Notes under the pieces: generated by a model
Database searches by the model: none
Told to the model about the DNA's origin: nothing
What the model saw: the letters and a program-made list of their open reading frames with translations, nothing else
Shown: in pieces, positions 1-10,956 of the stretch
How the letters are laid out: each line of letters opens with the position of its first letter
How positions within the stretch are numbered: the first letter of the stretch is position 1
NCBI GenBank assembly: GCA_905183005.1
Contig: CAJJDO010000062.1
Span: 4,778-68,777, forward strand
Source of the DNA: Paramecium pentaurelia
Taxonomy: Eukaryota; Ciliophora; Oligohymenophorea; Peniculida; Parameciidae
DNA: 64,000 bases
Reading direction: 5' to 3'
Translations under genes and position numbers: made by a program

Positions 1-702
1 TTAATTATTGATTAACTTGAGCTCAACATGAAATTTTACATACATCAAATAATAAACAGTTATTACTTAATGTATAATCACTGTTATGATTTTTACAAAA
101 TTAATCAATATCTATTCAAAAATAATATCCTATAAGTCTTTAAAAACTCATCAACTGGTTATATTTTACAATTAAATTAAGAAATTGCACCTAAATTGTA
201 GAATTAAAAAGGAAATAATTATTGGTATTTGATAAACACAATGAACAATCTTAATAAAATTTATCTTCTCTATAACAACCTCCTAAGATAAATTGGACGA
301 TTAATTATTTAAATATCTAAAAAAGCGTTCATATTAGCCACACTTAAATGCATGGGTATTTTCTCTTAAATTTCCAAAATAACTATTTTACTAATAAAAT
401 TTTTCAATAACATTGTTAAAATTTAAAGTTTATAAGATCAATTAAATAAAAATAATAGTATTACTGATAATTAAATTTGAGTTGAGAAAAATATTATTTT
501 GTGAATATTAGAATATATCGATTTTCAAGAAATAAGAAGATTAAAAAACTTAGAAATGATAAATGCTGAAAGATTTAGTTGTAGAATCAACTTTATAAAT
601 CTGGTACAATTCACATTCTAAATTTGAATTGAGAAAAATGCTTGGTTATGATAAGAATAATACCAAAAAAACAGTATACAAAGATTTAAAATATTATTGC
701 AT
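1..702. other. AT-rich stretch, no gene recognised
   Basis: I see no conserved coding frame on either strand. It is rich in A/T runs and in short partial repeats, for example an aaatttgaattgagaaaaat-like word near 470-490 and again near 620-640. It may hold decayed coding DNA like its neighbour. Confidence 0.4.
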
Positions 703-1518
703 TCATGCAACCTAAAATTTTTATTTCATTTTATTTTATTAATGCTTCAAGATTGTTAAAAAAGAAAAAACTAAAAAATAGAACTCTATCAACAAATATT
801 GGACACAAGAAGTATATTAAAATAAATTTAAATTAAGGGCTAATATAGGTTAGTTTTTAAATTAATCAAGTGCTACTCCAATAATTCTCCTAAAAGGAAA
901 CGGTTTTTTATAAACAACTCTCTTAAACTTTGAAAAATTGAAGTCTGGGTTAACCATAATATTATATGTATCTAAATAATCTCTACTACCAGATGCTAAT
1001 GTAGTTCCATCTGGAAAGAAGCTTAGCGATTAAACAACATATTTATGACCCTCTAGTTTAATCATTTCCTCTATTTTGGCGTTCTTATGTTTACAATTAA
1101 ATAGCAAAGCTCCATTTAAATTAATCCCACTTATATCTACATTTTCAAATTAAGATCCATTTAAATTACATCTAACAAAATTAACTCCCACCAATACTGT
1201 ATTCTGGATTTTAATATTTTCAAAATTTAGTTTTAGACGTTAAACCTCATCTAAATCAATAAGATTAATTCGACCCACATTAAATGAAAGTGTTTTCAAT
1301 TGAATTGATGTGAGGAGGACTAAAAGTGTTAAAAATTCTATGACCTACTTTTCACCTTTTATTCTGTTAATTGTAATTTGTTAAATGTTATTTCCAACAT
1401 CATTCTATTTCACGTCCTTATTGACTTTTGTTTATTAATTTCTTTTTAAAATATATAATTCGAAATGTCTATGATTTCCATCTGAAAGATATCCTAAATT
1501 GTGTTAATTTTTTTCCTT
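703..1518 (-). pseudogene. Decayed WD40 protein with pentapeptide-type repeats
   Basis: One 272-codon frame is open between two TGA codons on the minus strand, but it has no ATG near its 5' end. The middle reads as alternating hydrophobic/polar pentapeptide-like units (NFVRCNLNGSQFENVDISG), followed by a start-of-WD40 repeat (LEGHKYVVQSLSFFPDGTTL, then ASGSRD). After that single repeat the similarity ends instead of continuing through further WD units, and the tail is low-complexity. Proteins joining pentapeptide-like units to WD40 repeats are a large family in Paramecium. The missing start and missing repeats suggest a truncated or decayed copy; a gene with unrecognised introns is the alternative. 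Confidence 0.6.
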
Positions 1519-2119
1519 TCATAACTTTTATTTTTCAATAGATCACTCAACAAAAAATGACTTAAATGTAATTTTAAAAACCTAACTAAAAATGGGGAAA
1601 AAAATCTTAAAATAAATAATTTCTTTGAATCAGATTAAATTTTTATTTAATCAAATTCACAATATTTTCACTTAAATTTTTTATGATAAATTTAATTCTA
1701 TTAAAATTATCTTTTTACTCTTTCTATCACACAAAAATTTGGTAAGTTGATTACAGAACAGTATAACCCTATCCCTGATTCTTTCATATCATGTCATTCA
1801 AAAAATCGACCACCATAAACACAACCCTCTATAATTCTCTTCGATCTTGAATATTTAATCTGTCACACAAGGAAACTCAGGCTGCCTTTAAAACATAGAT
1901 CGGTCCGAGTTTGTTCTGTTTTTCATCCAATCTATGCTCTAAAGGAGTATATATAGTAGTCACTAGTATTTTGAAATTTTTTTTCCCATTCCAACTTTCA
2001 GTAACAATAACTCCATTAAATTATTTTTAATTTATTTTATTCGATATTTGGAGCTAAGCCACAGGGAAAATAAAAGTATATTTTATTTTTTATTATAAAT
2101 ATTTAATTATAATATTTTT

Positions 2120-2613
2120 ATTATAATAAGGTATGGCAAGATTAATTATGCTTTCAAGTTTTAATAACATTTTTCAATATTTAATGTGTTATAACTATTA
2201 AAATTTAAGGTATGAAATATTTTGATAGTTTTTTAGATGGAACCCAATTCAAAAAATCATATCCTTTAATAAAGTCTTAATATATGCAATATAAAACTAT
2301 GAAAACTTAAGTAAATATTTTATAATTGCTCCTATAATACTAAAATTATCTAATCTCATAATTGGGAAAACCAATTTTATTAAAAAAAACTTGTTTCTGC
2401 TTAATTAAGGAAAACCTAGATTATTTGGTATAAATGGAATTAAATTTTCTCTGAAATTCATTTCTATTTTTTAAATAGAGTTGGATGCATTTTATTTGAT
2501 AGAAAAATATCAAAATAAGTTTAATCCAAATTTAAATAAAGAAAAAATCAATAATTTAGCTCAAAAAATATAGTTTGAAAATTTCTATATAGAAAAAGAT
2601 GTGTGTTATTTGT
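2120..2613 (+). other. Weak coding-like stretch, unresolved
   Basis: A plus-strand frame is open from about 2230 to the TGA at 2611-2613 and encodes a lysine- and asparagine-rich helical segment (for example FYLIEKYQNKFNPNLNKEKI). I could not place a convincing start or splice it to an upstream exon, and I recognise no family. It recurs at about 3498-3991 within the repeat copy. It may be a small gene or decayed DNA. Confidence 0.25.
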
Positions 2614-2706
2614 GAGCAACAAAAAAAATAATCTTCTTATTTTTGATGATTGCTTTTAAGCATATTATTTATTTTACTATAATGGGCATATTCAATAATT
2701 ATAATA

Positions 2707-3139
2707 ATGTTTTCTGAATCAGAACACTCAAAGTCAGTTAAAACTAGTTCATTTAAGGAATTTATAGAACTGTTATCAACTGATAGAAAGCAGACCCTAC
2801 CAATCTTAAATAAACTAAAATCTCAGTAAACTCTTGGAAGCATAATACATCATACTAACGATAGTGCACAATTAAAAGATATCCAATTAGCTTAGAATAT
2901 AAGACATGTATCAATTAATCGTATTATTGAATATGATTAATATTGTAACAGTTAAGGTTTAATAGCAATATAAACTTTAATAATAAGACTCAGATATTAA
3001 CAATATGAGATTTAAGTAAATAATAGATAACCCTTCTTTTAAAAACTCAAATCACATAGTTTCTTATGAAAAAAGCAGTTTTAGTTAGCATTTTCGGATA
3101 ACATCTCAAAGATCAAGTCCATAATCAAAAAAAGTAAAC
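2707..3139 (+). CDS. Truncated duplicate of the gene at 4085
   Basis: The first 433 bases are identical to the start of the complete gene at 4085-4895 and stop at the N. I read it as an assembly copy rather than a second gene. See the entry at 4085. Confidence 0.6.
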
Positions 3140-3140
3140 N
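3140..3140. other. Single-N assembly join
   Basis: A lone N separates two exact copies of a 1377-bp sequence. The true chromosome probably contains that sequence once. Confidence 0.9.
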
Positions 3141-4517
3141 ATAACCCTATCCCTGATTCTTTCATATCATGTCATTCAAAAAATCGACCACCATAAACAC
3201 AACCCTCTATAATTCTCTTCGATCTTGAATATTTAATCTGTCACACAAGGAAACTCAGGCTGCCTTTAAAACATAGATCGGTCCGAGTTTGTTCTGTTTT
3301 TCATCCAATCTATGCTCTAAAGGAGTATATATAGTAGTCACTAGTATTTTGAAATTTTTTTTCCCATTCCAACTTTCAGTAACAATAACTCCATTAAATT
3401 ATTTTTAATTTATTTTATTCGATATTTGGAGCTAAGCCACAGGGAAAATAAAAGTATATTTTATTTTTTATTATAAATATTTAATTATAATATTTTTATT
3501 ATAATAAGGTATGGCAAGATTAATTATGCTTTCAAGTTTTAATAACATTTTTCAATATTTAATGTGTTATAACTATTAAAATTTAAGGTATGAAATATTT
3601 TGATAGTTTTTTAGATGGAACCCAATTCAAAAAATCATATCCTTTAATAAAGTCTTAATATATGCAATATAAAACTATGAAAACTTAAGTAAATATTTTA
3701 TAATTGCTCCTATAATACTAAAATTATCTAATCTCATAATTGGGAAAACCAATTTTATTAAAAAAAACTTGTTTCTGCTTAATTAAGGAAAACCTAGATT
3801 ATTTGGTATAAATGGAATTAAATTTTCTCTGAAATTCATTTCTATTTTTTAAATAGAGTTGGATGCATTTTATTTGATAGAAAAATATCAAAATAAGTTT
3901 AATCCAAATTTAAATAAAGAAAAAATCAATAATTTAGCTCAAAAAATATAGTTTGAAAATTTCTATATAGAAAAAGATGTGTGTTATTTGTGAGCAACAA
4001 AAAAAATAATCTTCTTATTTTTGATGATTGCTTTTAAGCATATTATTTATTTTACTATAATGGGCATATTCAATAATTATAATAATGTTTTCTGAATCAG
4101 AACACTCAAAGTCAGTTAAAACTAGTTCATTTAAGGAATTTATAGAACTGTTATCAACTGATAGAAAGCAGACCCTACCAATCTTAAATAAACTAAAATC
4201 TCAGTAAACTCTTGGAAGCATAATACATCATACTAACGATAGTGCACAATTAAAAGATATCCAATTAGCTTAGAATATAAGACATGTATCAATTAATCGT
4301 ATTATTGAATATGATTAATATTGTAACAGTTAAGGTTTAATAGCAATATAAACTTTAATAATAAGACTCAGATATTAACAATATGAGATTTAAGTAAATA
4401 ATAGATAACCCTTCTTTTAAAAACTCAAATCACATAGTTTCTTATGAAAAAAGCAGTTTTAGTTAGCATTTTCGGATAACATCTCAAAGATCAAGTCCAT
4501 AATCAAAAAAAGTAAAC
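3141..4517. repeat. Second copy of the 1377-bp exact repeat
   Basis: Identical to 1763-3139 as far as I can read. Unlike the first copy, it continues into the rest of the gene that starts at 4085. Confidence 0.93.
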
Positions 4518-4895
4518 ATCATATGAAATCATCAGTTATTTGTTGATATTGTTAAAGGGACAGATAAAATAAAAACTGATTTAGTTTGTCCTTATAGTCC
4601 TCAACTTTTAAAGTCTCAATAGTAGATAATTTCAGGATACCTGAAAGATTTGGCAAAGTAAATTTTTCTTTATAGTATAAATAGAAAAAGAAGAAAACCG
4701 TAAGGAATAGATGCAAGATTGGATTTTGAAGCTGAATTAATTTATTCTGCCCTCACTCAAGATGGCGATTTGGCGAAAAAAATTTTTAATAAATCAGGAA
4801 GCCAAGTCAAACAAATATTTCGAAATATATTAGCTACAGGCTATGATTAATAAATGTATTATTTAAATAGGATAAGGAGTATTCATTAGGATTGA
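4085..4895 (+). CDS. Unknown protein, Ser/Gln-rich N-terminus
   Basis: From the ATG at 4085 the frame is kept by two introns: a 31-nt one (GTATTATTGAATA... ending TAACAG) and a 24-nt one starting at 4512 (GTAAACATCA... ending TCATCAG). The product is roughly 250 residues. The N-terminal half is polar (SSFSQHFRITSQRSSPQ). The C-terminal half is more ordered, with a basic patch (SINRKRRKPQG) and helical segments (FEAELIYSALTQDGDLAKKI). I recognise no family. The 3' end is uncertain: the frame closes at a TGA at 4893 (or at 4929 with one more splice), only about 40 bases before the globin-like gene. A single longer gene spanning both cannot be excluded, but every frame I tried is broken by a TGA between them. 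Confidence 0.6.
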
Positions 4896-4936
4896 ATCTT
4901 AAGAGTTTTCATTTTTTTTGATTGAAATATGACTTC

Positions 4937-6103
4937 ATGAATAGATTTATGCAAATGGGTATACCTGTAGAATAGTTATTTAAATGCTGTGAGAGAATTG
5001 AAAATGTAAGACCTTACATTTTGAATGAAAAAATGGAATATGATGTTTATGGTGGTTAAGATGGTATCGAATTATGTGCAAATTAAATTTATGCTAAAAT
5101 TTTTGCGGATATAACGTTGGAATAATATTTTTTTGGAATAGACCGAGCAACTCAAGCATCAAAATTTGCAAAACTATTCTTCCAATAATATCATATGGAT
5201 TCTCCAAATTATACTAATGAAGTATCAAGAGAAAGGCATGTCAAATATGAATTAACCAATGTATAACTGACCAATTTTAAATTTTATCTTGCTTTAACTC
5301 TATAAGAATTATAAGTTCCATTTAAATATGCAAGTGCTTTGCTTAGAAGAATGGATATTTATAAATATGCAATCATAAACAAAAATAGTCTTCAAGATTA
5401 TATCTGCAATTATGGTTACAATTTATTTATCGAGCAATTCCTAAAGAGTTGTTTAGAAGAGCCTGTCCTATACGATTTAATATAGAAAGGAGGTAAAGCT
5501 AAATTTACAAATCACTGCGAGAATATATTTCATTATTTTTTTTCGATATAATGTTTAGGCAATTACATTAGATGATTTAGAGGAAATTCACTATCACAAA
5601 ACTATAATTACTGAGAAAATTTTTATGAAATTGAAGGAGAAGGCTATGGCTGAAGTTGCAAAACTTACTAATGATCGCATTGTCTTATAAGACTTCGATG
5701 AAGATTGGGATGAGATTAAACCATTAATTTTGAGTGACTCTAGAATGTCTTTCCTGAAAACCAAGGATAGAGATCTTTTGATAAACGAATTGGCATATAA
5801 CTTGGAGAATGAATTTTACTCCAGGTAGCTAAATGTGATTTATGAGGTATTATTTTATATAAGTTATAGACAGAAGAAATACATATGACAAGGAATATCA
5901 AAAGCAAGTTGAATCTTTTAGTTTACAGCATAAAATTCTTCAAGAGGACTGATTTAGAAGTAATTCATAGGAGATTCAGAATCAGTGAAAGTTAATATTT
6001 CGATTTTTAATAAAGTTTTCAATCACTTTTAGAAAGGATTCCAGACCTACATTACATTCATGAATTATTAGAAGAATACAAAAAATATCTTGTTTCGGAT
6101 TGA
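4937..6103 (+). CDS. Truncated-haemoglobin (2/2 globin)-like protein with long C-terminal extension
   Basis: Two introns (19 nt ending near 5573; 23 nt near 5847-5869) give about 375 residues. After about 35 residues a 2/2 globin fold can be read: the GGQDGIELCANQIYAKIFAD segment (GG turn, then helix B with a Tyr in the B10-like place), FFGID (Phe at CD1), a helix E region, then ERHVKYELTN where the His sits in the F8 proximal position, followed by helices G/H (FKFYLALTLQELQVPFKYAS). Small 2/2 globins of about 116 residues are known from Paramecium. Here the domain is followed by about 220 residues of unknown, largely helical sequence. Likely role: haem and O2/NO binding in a multidomain protein. 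The 19-nt intron is at the short end of the usual range. An alternative is that this is the 3' part of a longer gene starting at 4085. Confidence 0.65.
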
Positions 6104-6162
6104 TATTTTAATGTATTATATTAACAATTATTTCTTATAATTTTAATCATAATAAAATATTA

Positions 6163-6829
6163 ATGAGTGACTAATTTCATCAACTAAGTGATAAATGGAC
6201 TATATCAGAGAAATACACAGCCTAAAATAAAGATGATGATTATAAAAAGACAATAGTTGAGATATGTTCAATCAGAAGTGTTGAAGAATTTGCATTTATA
6301 ATGAAATAAACGATCTATTAAAATTTGACAGATTTATTCAGCGAACCATAAAAATAAAAGCAGTATCAATTTTAAATCAATCATAGATTTAAAAATTTTA
6401 AAAACAATGCAATAGAAACATAAATTGAAGCAATCTAATTTTTTAAAAATGATATAAACCCTTGCTGGGAGGATCCTGAAAATGAAAAAGGGGGAGATAT
6501 ACAATTTGAAGTTCCTCTTAGCTCATTCGATATCTACAATCAACTCTATATTGATATTATCTTTGAAATTATAGGACAATAACAGGAAGAGTTAAGGCAT
6601 GTAAAATATTTTACAAATTAAGGTAAATGGAGTTCGGGTGTTGGATAAAATAAACGCTGTTAAGGGTAATGGAATAAGAATAGAATTATGGTTAGACATT
6701 GATCCTATAGATACAAATGAGCAGGTCTAAAGTAGTATAAAAAAAATAGATGATTGGATACTTAAATTAGCAGAATAATATGATATTAGATAACTTAAAT
6801 TAAAAACATAATCGCACAAGAAAAAATGA
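6163..6829 (+). CDS. EIF4E: eIF4E-family cap-binding protein, class II (4EHP)-like
   Basis: One 22-nt intron (GTAAAATATTTT... ending AATTAAG) gives about 214 residues, normal for the family. The cap-stacking Trp-Glu is present in the conserved NPCWEDPENEKGG motif, and the later Trp lies in RIELWLD. The first cap-stacking residue is different: counting back from the VEEF motif, the place of human Trp56 holds Tyr (DDYKKTIVEI). A Tyr there is typical of class II members such as 4EHP, which bind cap but repress rather than start translation. HVNGVRVL matches the conserved 'V.GvvvnvR' strand. It follows the globin-like gene on the same strand at 59 bp. The family call is firm; the class II label is inference from one residue. 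Confidence 0.85.
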
Positions 6830-6840
6830 TTGGGTTTTTT

Positions 6841-7660
6841 TCAGTTTAAAATTAATAAGCTTATCAAAATCTTAATTATATACTCTTATTTAGATAACCA
6901 ATTTATAAAACAAATAATTTCATAAACAAAATTAGCATTTCTTCTACCCAACCAACTTAGTCTTAATATATGTCCAAACATGTCTTCTGTTACTTCTTTT
7001 GCATAAATCTTTACATAAATTTTAGATATCCATTCATCTTGATAAATGAAAATGGCTCCCTTATTAAAGAAAGCCGAACATTACTTCTATAACTTAAAAT
7101 AATAATATAATTAAGAAATATCATCCAGAGCAGGCAACCTTTTTTGTGATAATGTAACTTTTTGATACTCTTTTACAATTTTTATGTTTGATAATTACTT
7201 TTCCATCATCCTCTTCTCTCATTAACACATAAAATACACTTCCGGAAGCTATAAAAATAAGTTTTTTAATATTTTTTGGAAAAATCCATTGATAATTGTA
7301 TAATACTAATTATTCTGCCAAAAGATCCTTCCTTCTTTATCTGATAATACTAATTTTAATAAAATATTCACAATATGATATAAGTCAGTAAGGTCATCTA
7401 CATTTTAGTACCTTTAGGATCTTCCAAATCCTCTTAAGTCCACATCAAAACAACAAATCTTGGGATTAAATTATTTAATTTATATTATCAATTATTTCCA
7501 ATAATAATAATTCACAGCAGGTTTAATAAAAATAAGCTCAACAATTTGCTACTCCAAGTGTGTAATATTGCCATGAACAAAAACTAAAATATTATTAAAA
7601 AGATTTTGATTACAATTAGAATCTTTCTAATTTACTCAATTTTTAATTTCCATTCCTCGA
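6841..7660 (-). pseudogene. Alpha/beta-hydrolase pseudogene with frameshifts
   Basis: Read on the minus strand, the hallmarks of an alpha/beta-hydrolase appear in order but in different frames: FVHGN (oxyanion loop), FDVDLRGFGRS (the D-R-G-x-G-x-S strand), a nucleophile-elbow remnant EGSFGRIIS in place of G-x-S-x-G-G, QLSMDF, then PKNIKKLIFIASG. The step from QLSMDF to PKNI needs one base removed from a T run, and other steps have no usable GT..AG intron. A further frame ends at the TGA at 6841. I therefore read a decayed gene, possibly with some true introns. Sequence errors are the alternative. Confidence 0.55.
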
Positions 7661-7831
7661 ACTTAAAATTATTGCTATATTTTATATTTATAAAAATTAA
7701 ATTGCTATCAATCTTTCTCTCTAACCTTCCTTATGATGATATAAGTTGTGTTTATCCATATTATTACTTTAATTTAATGAAAGTAAGGTCAAAAAAATGC
7801 TATTCAAAAAGAAAGGGATAAAAATATGATA

Positions 7832-8307
7832 TGATTTAGAATCTCCTTATCATTTAAGATTCCCATATATGATAATAGATGGAAATCATCCTGAATTTTT
7901 TCTTATCCCATTTAAGGATTATTTAGATAAGAAAGGGAAAAGTATTATTCAAAATGCAATGATCAACAATTTGTAAAACATCCATCTGCTGATAGAAGGA
8001 AAATTAATATTAGAAAATAAAATATTACATGAGTATCTCAAGTTTGTTCGGTGGACTGGAAAATTCAGCTTCACTTGAATTTGCTGAGTGTTTCCATATA
8101 ATATTGTATGTAAGAAATCATTTATAATCTATTTATAATATAGATTATATAAGAATCAATGAATGGCAGCCACCTCAGCTTCAGCTTATTTATGGTATTT
8201 CCATGAATGATGTTAATTTGGAAGACCTGCCTTGCTATGCAAAATTAGGGGTATAAAACATGAGAAAAATTTTTTTGGATTTTTATTTAGAATTTAGGCA
8301 TGTATGA
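7832..8307 (+). other. Two overlapping unassigned coding-like frames
   Basis: A frame open from 7832 to about 8076 (SPYHLRFPYMIIDGNHPEFF...) overlaps a second one with its own ATG at 8029 and a TGA at 8305-8307 (92 residues, MSISSLFGGLENSASLEF...). No GT..AG intron joins them. I recognise neither. They could be two halves of a frameshifted gene, in line with the decayed gene next door. Confidence 0.3.
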
Positions 8308-8631
8308 AATCCCTTGCTTAAATAAATAAGAATTAATGTATATTTATACAAGGAGGAAGCTCTATTTATATCCTAAACTTAAAACCAATGATTCTGCAAT
8401 CATAACTCATTAATTTACAAAAAATAATTTGAATTAAAATGTTAGCAGTCACCTTAACTTAGAAATGAGGAAGAAGAATAACATAAACTAAAACTGTTGG
8501 AAGTACCAGTAAAAGATCAATCAGCCCCATGAAATAAATTATTTCATCAAAATTATCAAAACAAAGTGTTATCGTTGAAACTGTGTTTATATTATTTTAT
8601 TTTACTATTTATAAAATAAATCATCAATTCT
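8308..8631. other. No gene seen
   Basis: AT-rich sequence between a weak plus-strand frame and the 3' end of the minus-strand pseudokinase gene. No conserved frame, RNA gene or repeat recognised. Confidence 0.4.
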
Positions 8632-10560
8632 TCAACCTGAAAAATAAGTTTACTTTAACTCTTCAAATTGTTGGATAAATTCTTTGCTTGTGCCTCTCTT
8701 TAAAAATTACTCAATTTGAACTATCGAACTTATGGAATCAATCTTTTAAAATTAACATATTGTGTTAAAATGTTAAGGAATATGTTGTACATCACATATT
8801 CTATTAATCAATATGCACATCAAAATTAATAATCTTATGTAAGGGTTATTCTTATCCTCTTAAGATTCAAATAGAGATAGAGTATTTGTTAAAATGTATC
8901 TATAAGAACGTTTTATATCTTCAAAACTATTAAGCTCATTGTTCTACAAATTAGGATTAAATAAAATTTACATCTTCCAGATATTTTTCAATAAATTTAT
9001 ATAATTCTTTTAACACACCTTCATTCTTGTGTTAATCTAGGATTTTCTTCAACTGTAGATAGTCTTTCTACAATAACATCTTTTAATTAACATCAATATC
9101 TAACTTCATCTTTCCAACCATTTTTTTATATTCTTCAGAACATTAAGTAAATTTTTACCACTCATTCTCTGGAATATAATAAAGATTCTAACATTATTCT
9201 AAAGCAAATTGATACTCTTTTTTTAGAATTAACTAAGCCTTTTTTGTTCCATATATAGCAATAGATATTAAATTGTTGTTTGCCTTTTGTAAATATTATT
9301 GTAATTCATCAATAAGTTTTGTCATTAATGAAAAACGATACAGATAAAAATAAATCTAATTCCAAATTAAATAATCTTAAGGCCTGTCTGAATTAAGAAA
9401 TGGAAGTACACTTAATAATAGATCGTTTTCAAGTAAAGAACTCTTTATTTTAGTTTCTTCAGTATAAAATGTTGTTTTAATCTAAGTCTAAGTTTCTGAA
9501 ACTTTGCTGATAATTTAATTTTAATTTAGTTATGTATATTTTACAGGGCTTTCAAATTCAGGAGGATAGAGAGAACTAATATTCTAGTTAATAGGTTCAG
9601 ATGAATCATCATAGTTATTCTTTTCTTGAATTAATGGTTAGGATGATATAATCTGCTATTCTTCAAATATTTTCTTAAATTTATGAGATAAAATATTACT
9701 TTTATAATAGTTGTTTATTAAATTTCAAATGGCTGAGATTCTTCTAATTTACATGATGTATTTTTTTCTCTTTTGTCAATAAGTTTTGAAGTTATATTTT
9801 TCAAGGTATTCTATTTGTAAAATTACTCTTAAAGGGAATAGAATTGATTATTTTTAAATTTCGATAGCAATTGCAAATAATCAATTCTTTTATTGACATC
9901 TATTGATAACATTGATATCACTAATTTCTTCAAGCCTTCTGAATAATTGGTTTAAGCAATAGATAAATTGATATCAGAGGAAATTTCACTTAAATTGCTC
10001 ATCTAAAATTTTGGCAACTCATTTCCAACCATCAAATAATATAATACTCTCCCTAACAAAAAGATATCTATCTTCTCATTGTAAATTTAATTATATATCA
10101 TTTCTGGAACTTAATATTCTAGATCTGGGTAAAATCCATATTCCATCATTACAGAATGCTGATTTTCAACAAGCAAAATATTGTTAACATTAAAGCATCT
10201 TCCTAATAGTCCTTTTTAATGAATGGTAAATAAAGCTATCAGAAGATCTTAGAAGATCTTTAAAATCACTTACTCTTGCAATTACTTTAGTTCTGACAAA
10301 AGTATGTAATCCTTATAAGTCTCAAATGCAAAAAAACCTTAACTTGCAGTTTTATTGTATTTTCGCAAATATTTGATATCATTTTATGGTTGCATATCCC
10401 CAGCAATAAATTCATTCAAGTGATTATTATTTTAGTATTCTTGTTTAGGAAAATATCCAAAATACGTCTTATCTTGAATATTTATTAAGTAAATCTGAAA
10501 TGCTTTAGATTAGATTCTAGTTAGATTCTAGGATTTTATCAATTCTTTGTTTAAGCTCAT
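8632..10560 (-). CDS. Kinase-fold protein without catalytic motifs (pseudokinase)
   Basis: The frame starts at the ATG at 10560, with introns at 9674-9699 (26 nt) and 8944-8971 (28 nt), giving about 625 codons. The first 300 residues thread as a protein kinase: an N-lobe (AFQIYLINIQDKTYFGYF), a C-lobe with IFQDLLIALFTIHQKGLLG, NVNNILLVE, then IDIFLLGRVLYYLMVGNELP and the end of the domain (LKKLVISMLSIDVNKRID). The VAIK lysine is not apparent. HRD is replaced (HQKGLLGRCFNVNN) and DFG is replaced by EYG, so ATP hydrolysis is unlikely. The following 300 residues are helical and polar with no known domain. Its layout recalls ULK-type kinases with a C-terminal helical region, but that is a guess. 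Likely role: scaffold or allosteric regulator. Confidence 0.75.
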
Positions 10561-10956
10561 GTAAGTATTCGATTGCAATAAATTAAAATTAATTATGAAT
10601 TAAACCACAGAATTTCTTCAATCTTTGAATGTATTCTTATAGAAATTAATGAAAAAATAAAATTTATAAATCTATCTGTCTTTAGAAACCTATAAATTAT
10701 CAAAATCATGAAAAATAATAAAATTGAAAGTGGACATTTTGGATAATAATATTTTTATTTATTTATTTAGATTAAAATAATTGTCATAGATCTCCTAAAT
10801 ACATATCAAATTCAAACTTAAATATAATTATAATTCTATCTAATTTTTATCTACTCAAATTGTTTTATATATAAGAATTTTAGATTATATTGGAGATTTA
10901 TTCAGTGTTATCAAAATACAGATAAGAAAAAAACTCAATTATAAACATAAAACAAA
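10561..10956. other. Intergenic, no gene seen
   Basis: AT-rich spacer between two minus-strand genes. It should contain the upstream region of the pseudokinase gene and the downstream region of the CXC gene. No motif stands out. Confidence 0.5.

Larger units (their letters stand above)
1763..3139. repeat. First copy of a 1377-bp exact direct repeat ending at an N
   Basis: This segment recurs unchanged at 3141-4517, offset 1378. The first copy runs exactly to the N at 3140 and the second starts right after it. That is the pattern of two overlapping contigs joined without merging, not of a biological tandem duplication. Confidence 0.93.

Noticed and set aside
24..3000. Telomere or chromosome end
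   Set aside because: No G4T2/G3T3 or C-rich telomeric repeats at either window edge; the taaccctatccc stretch near 1765 is a single short match inside duplicated sequence.
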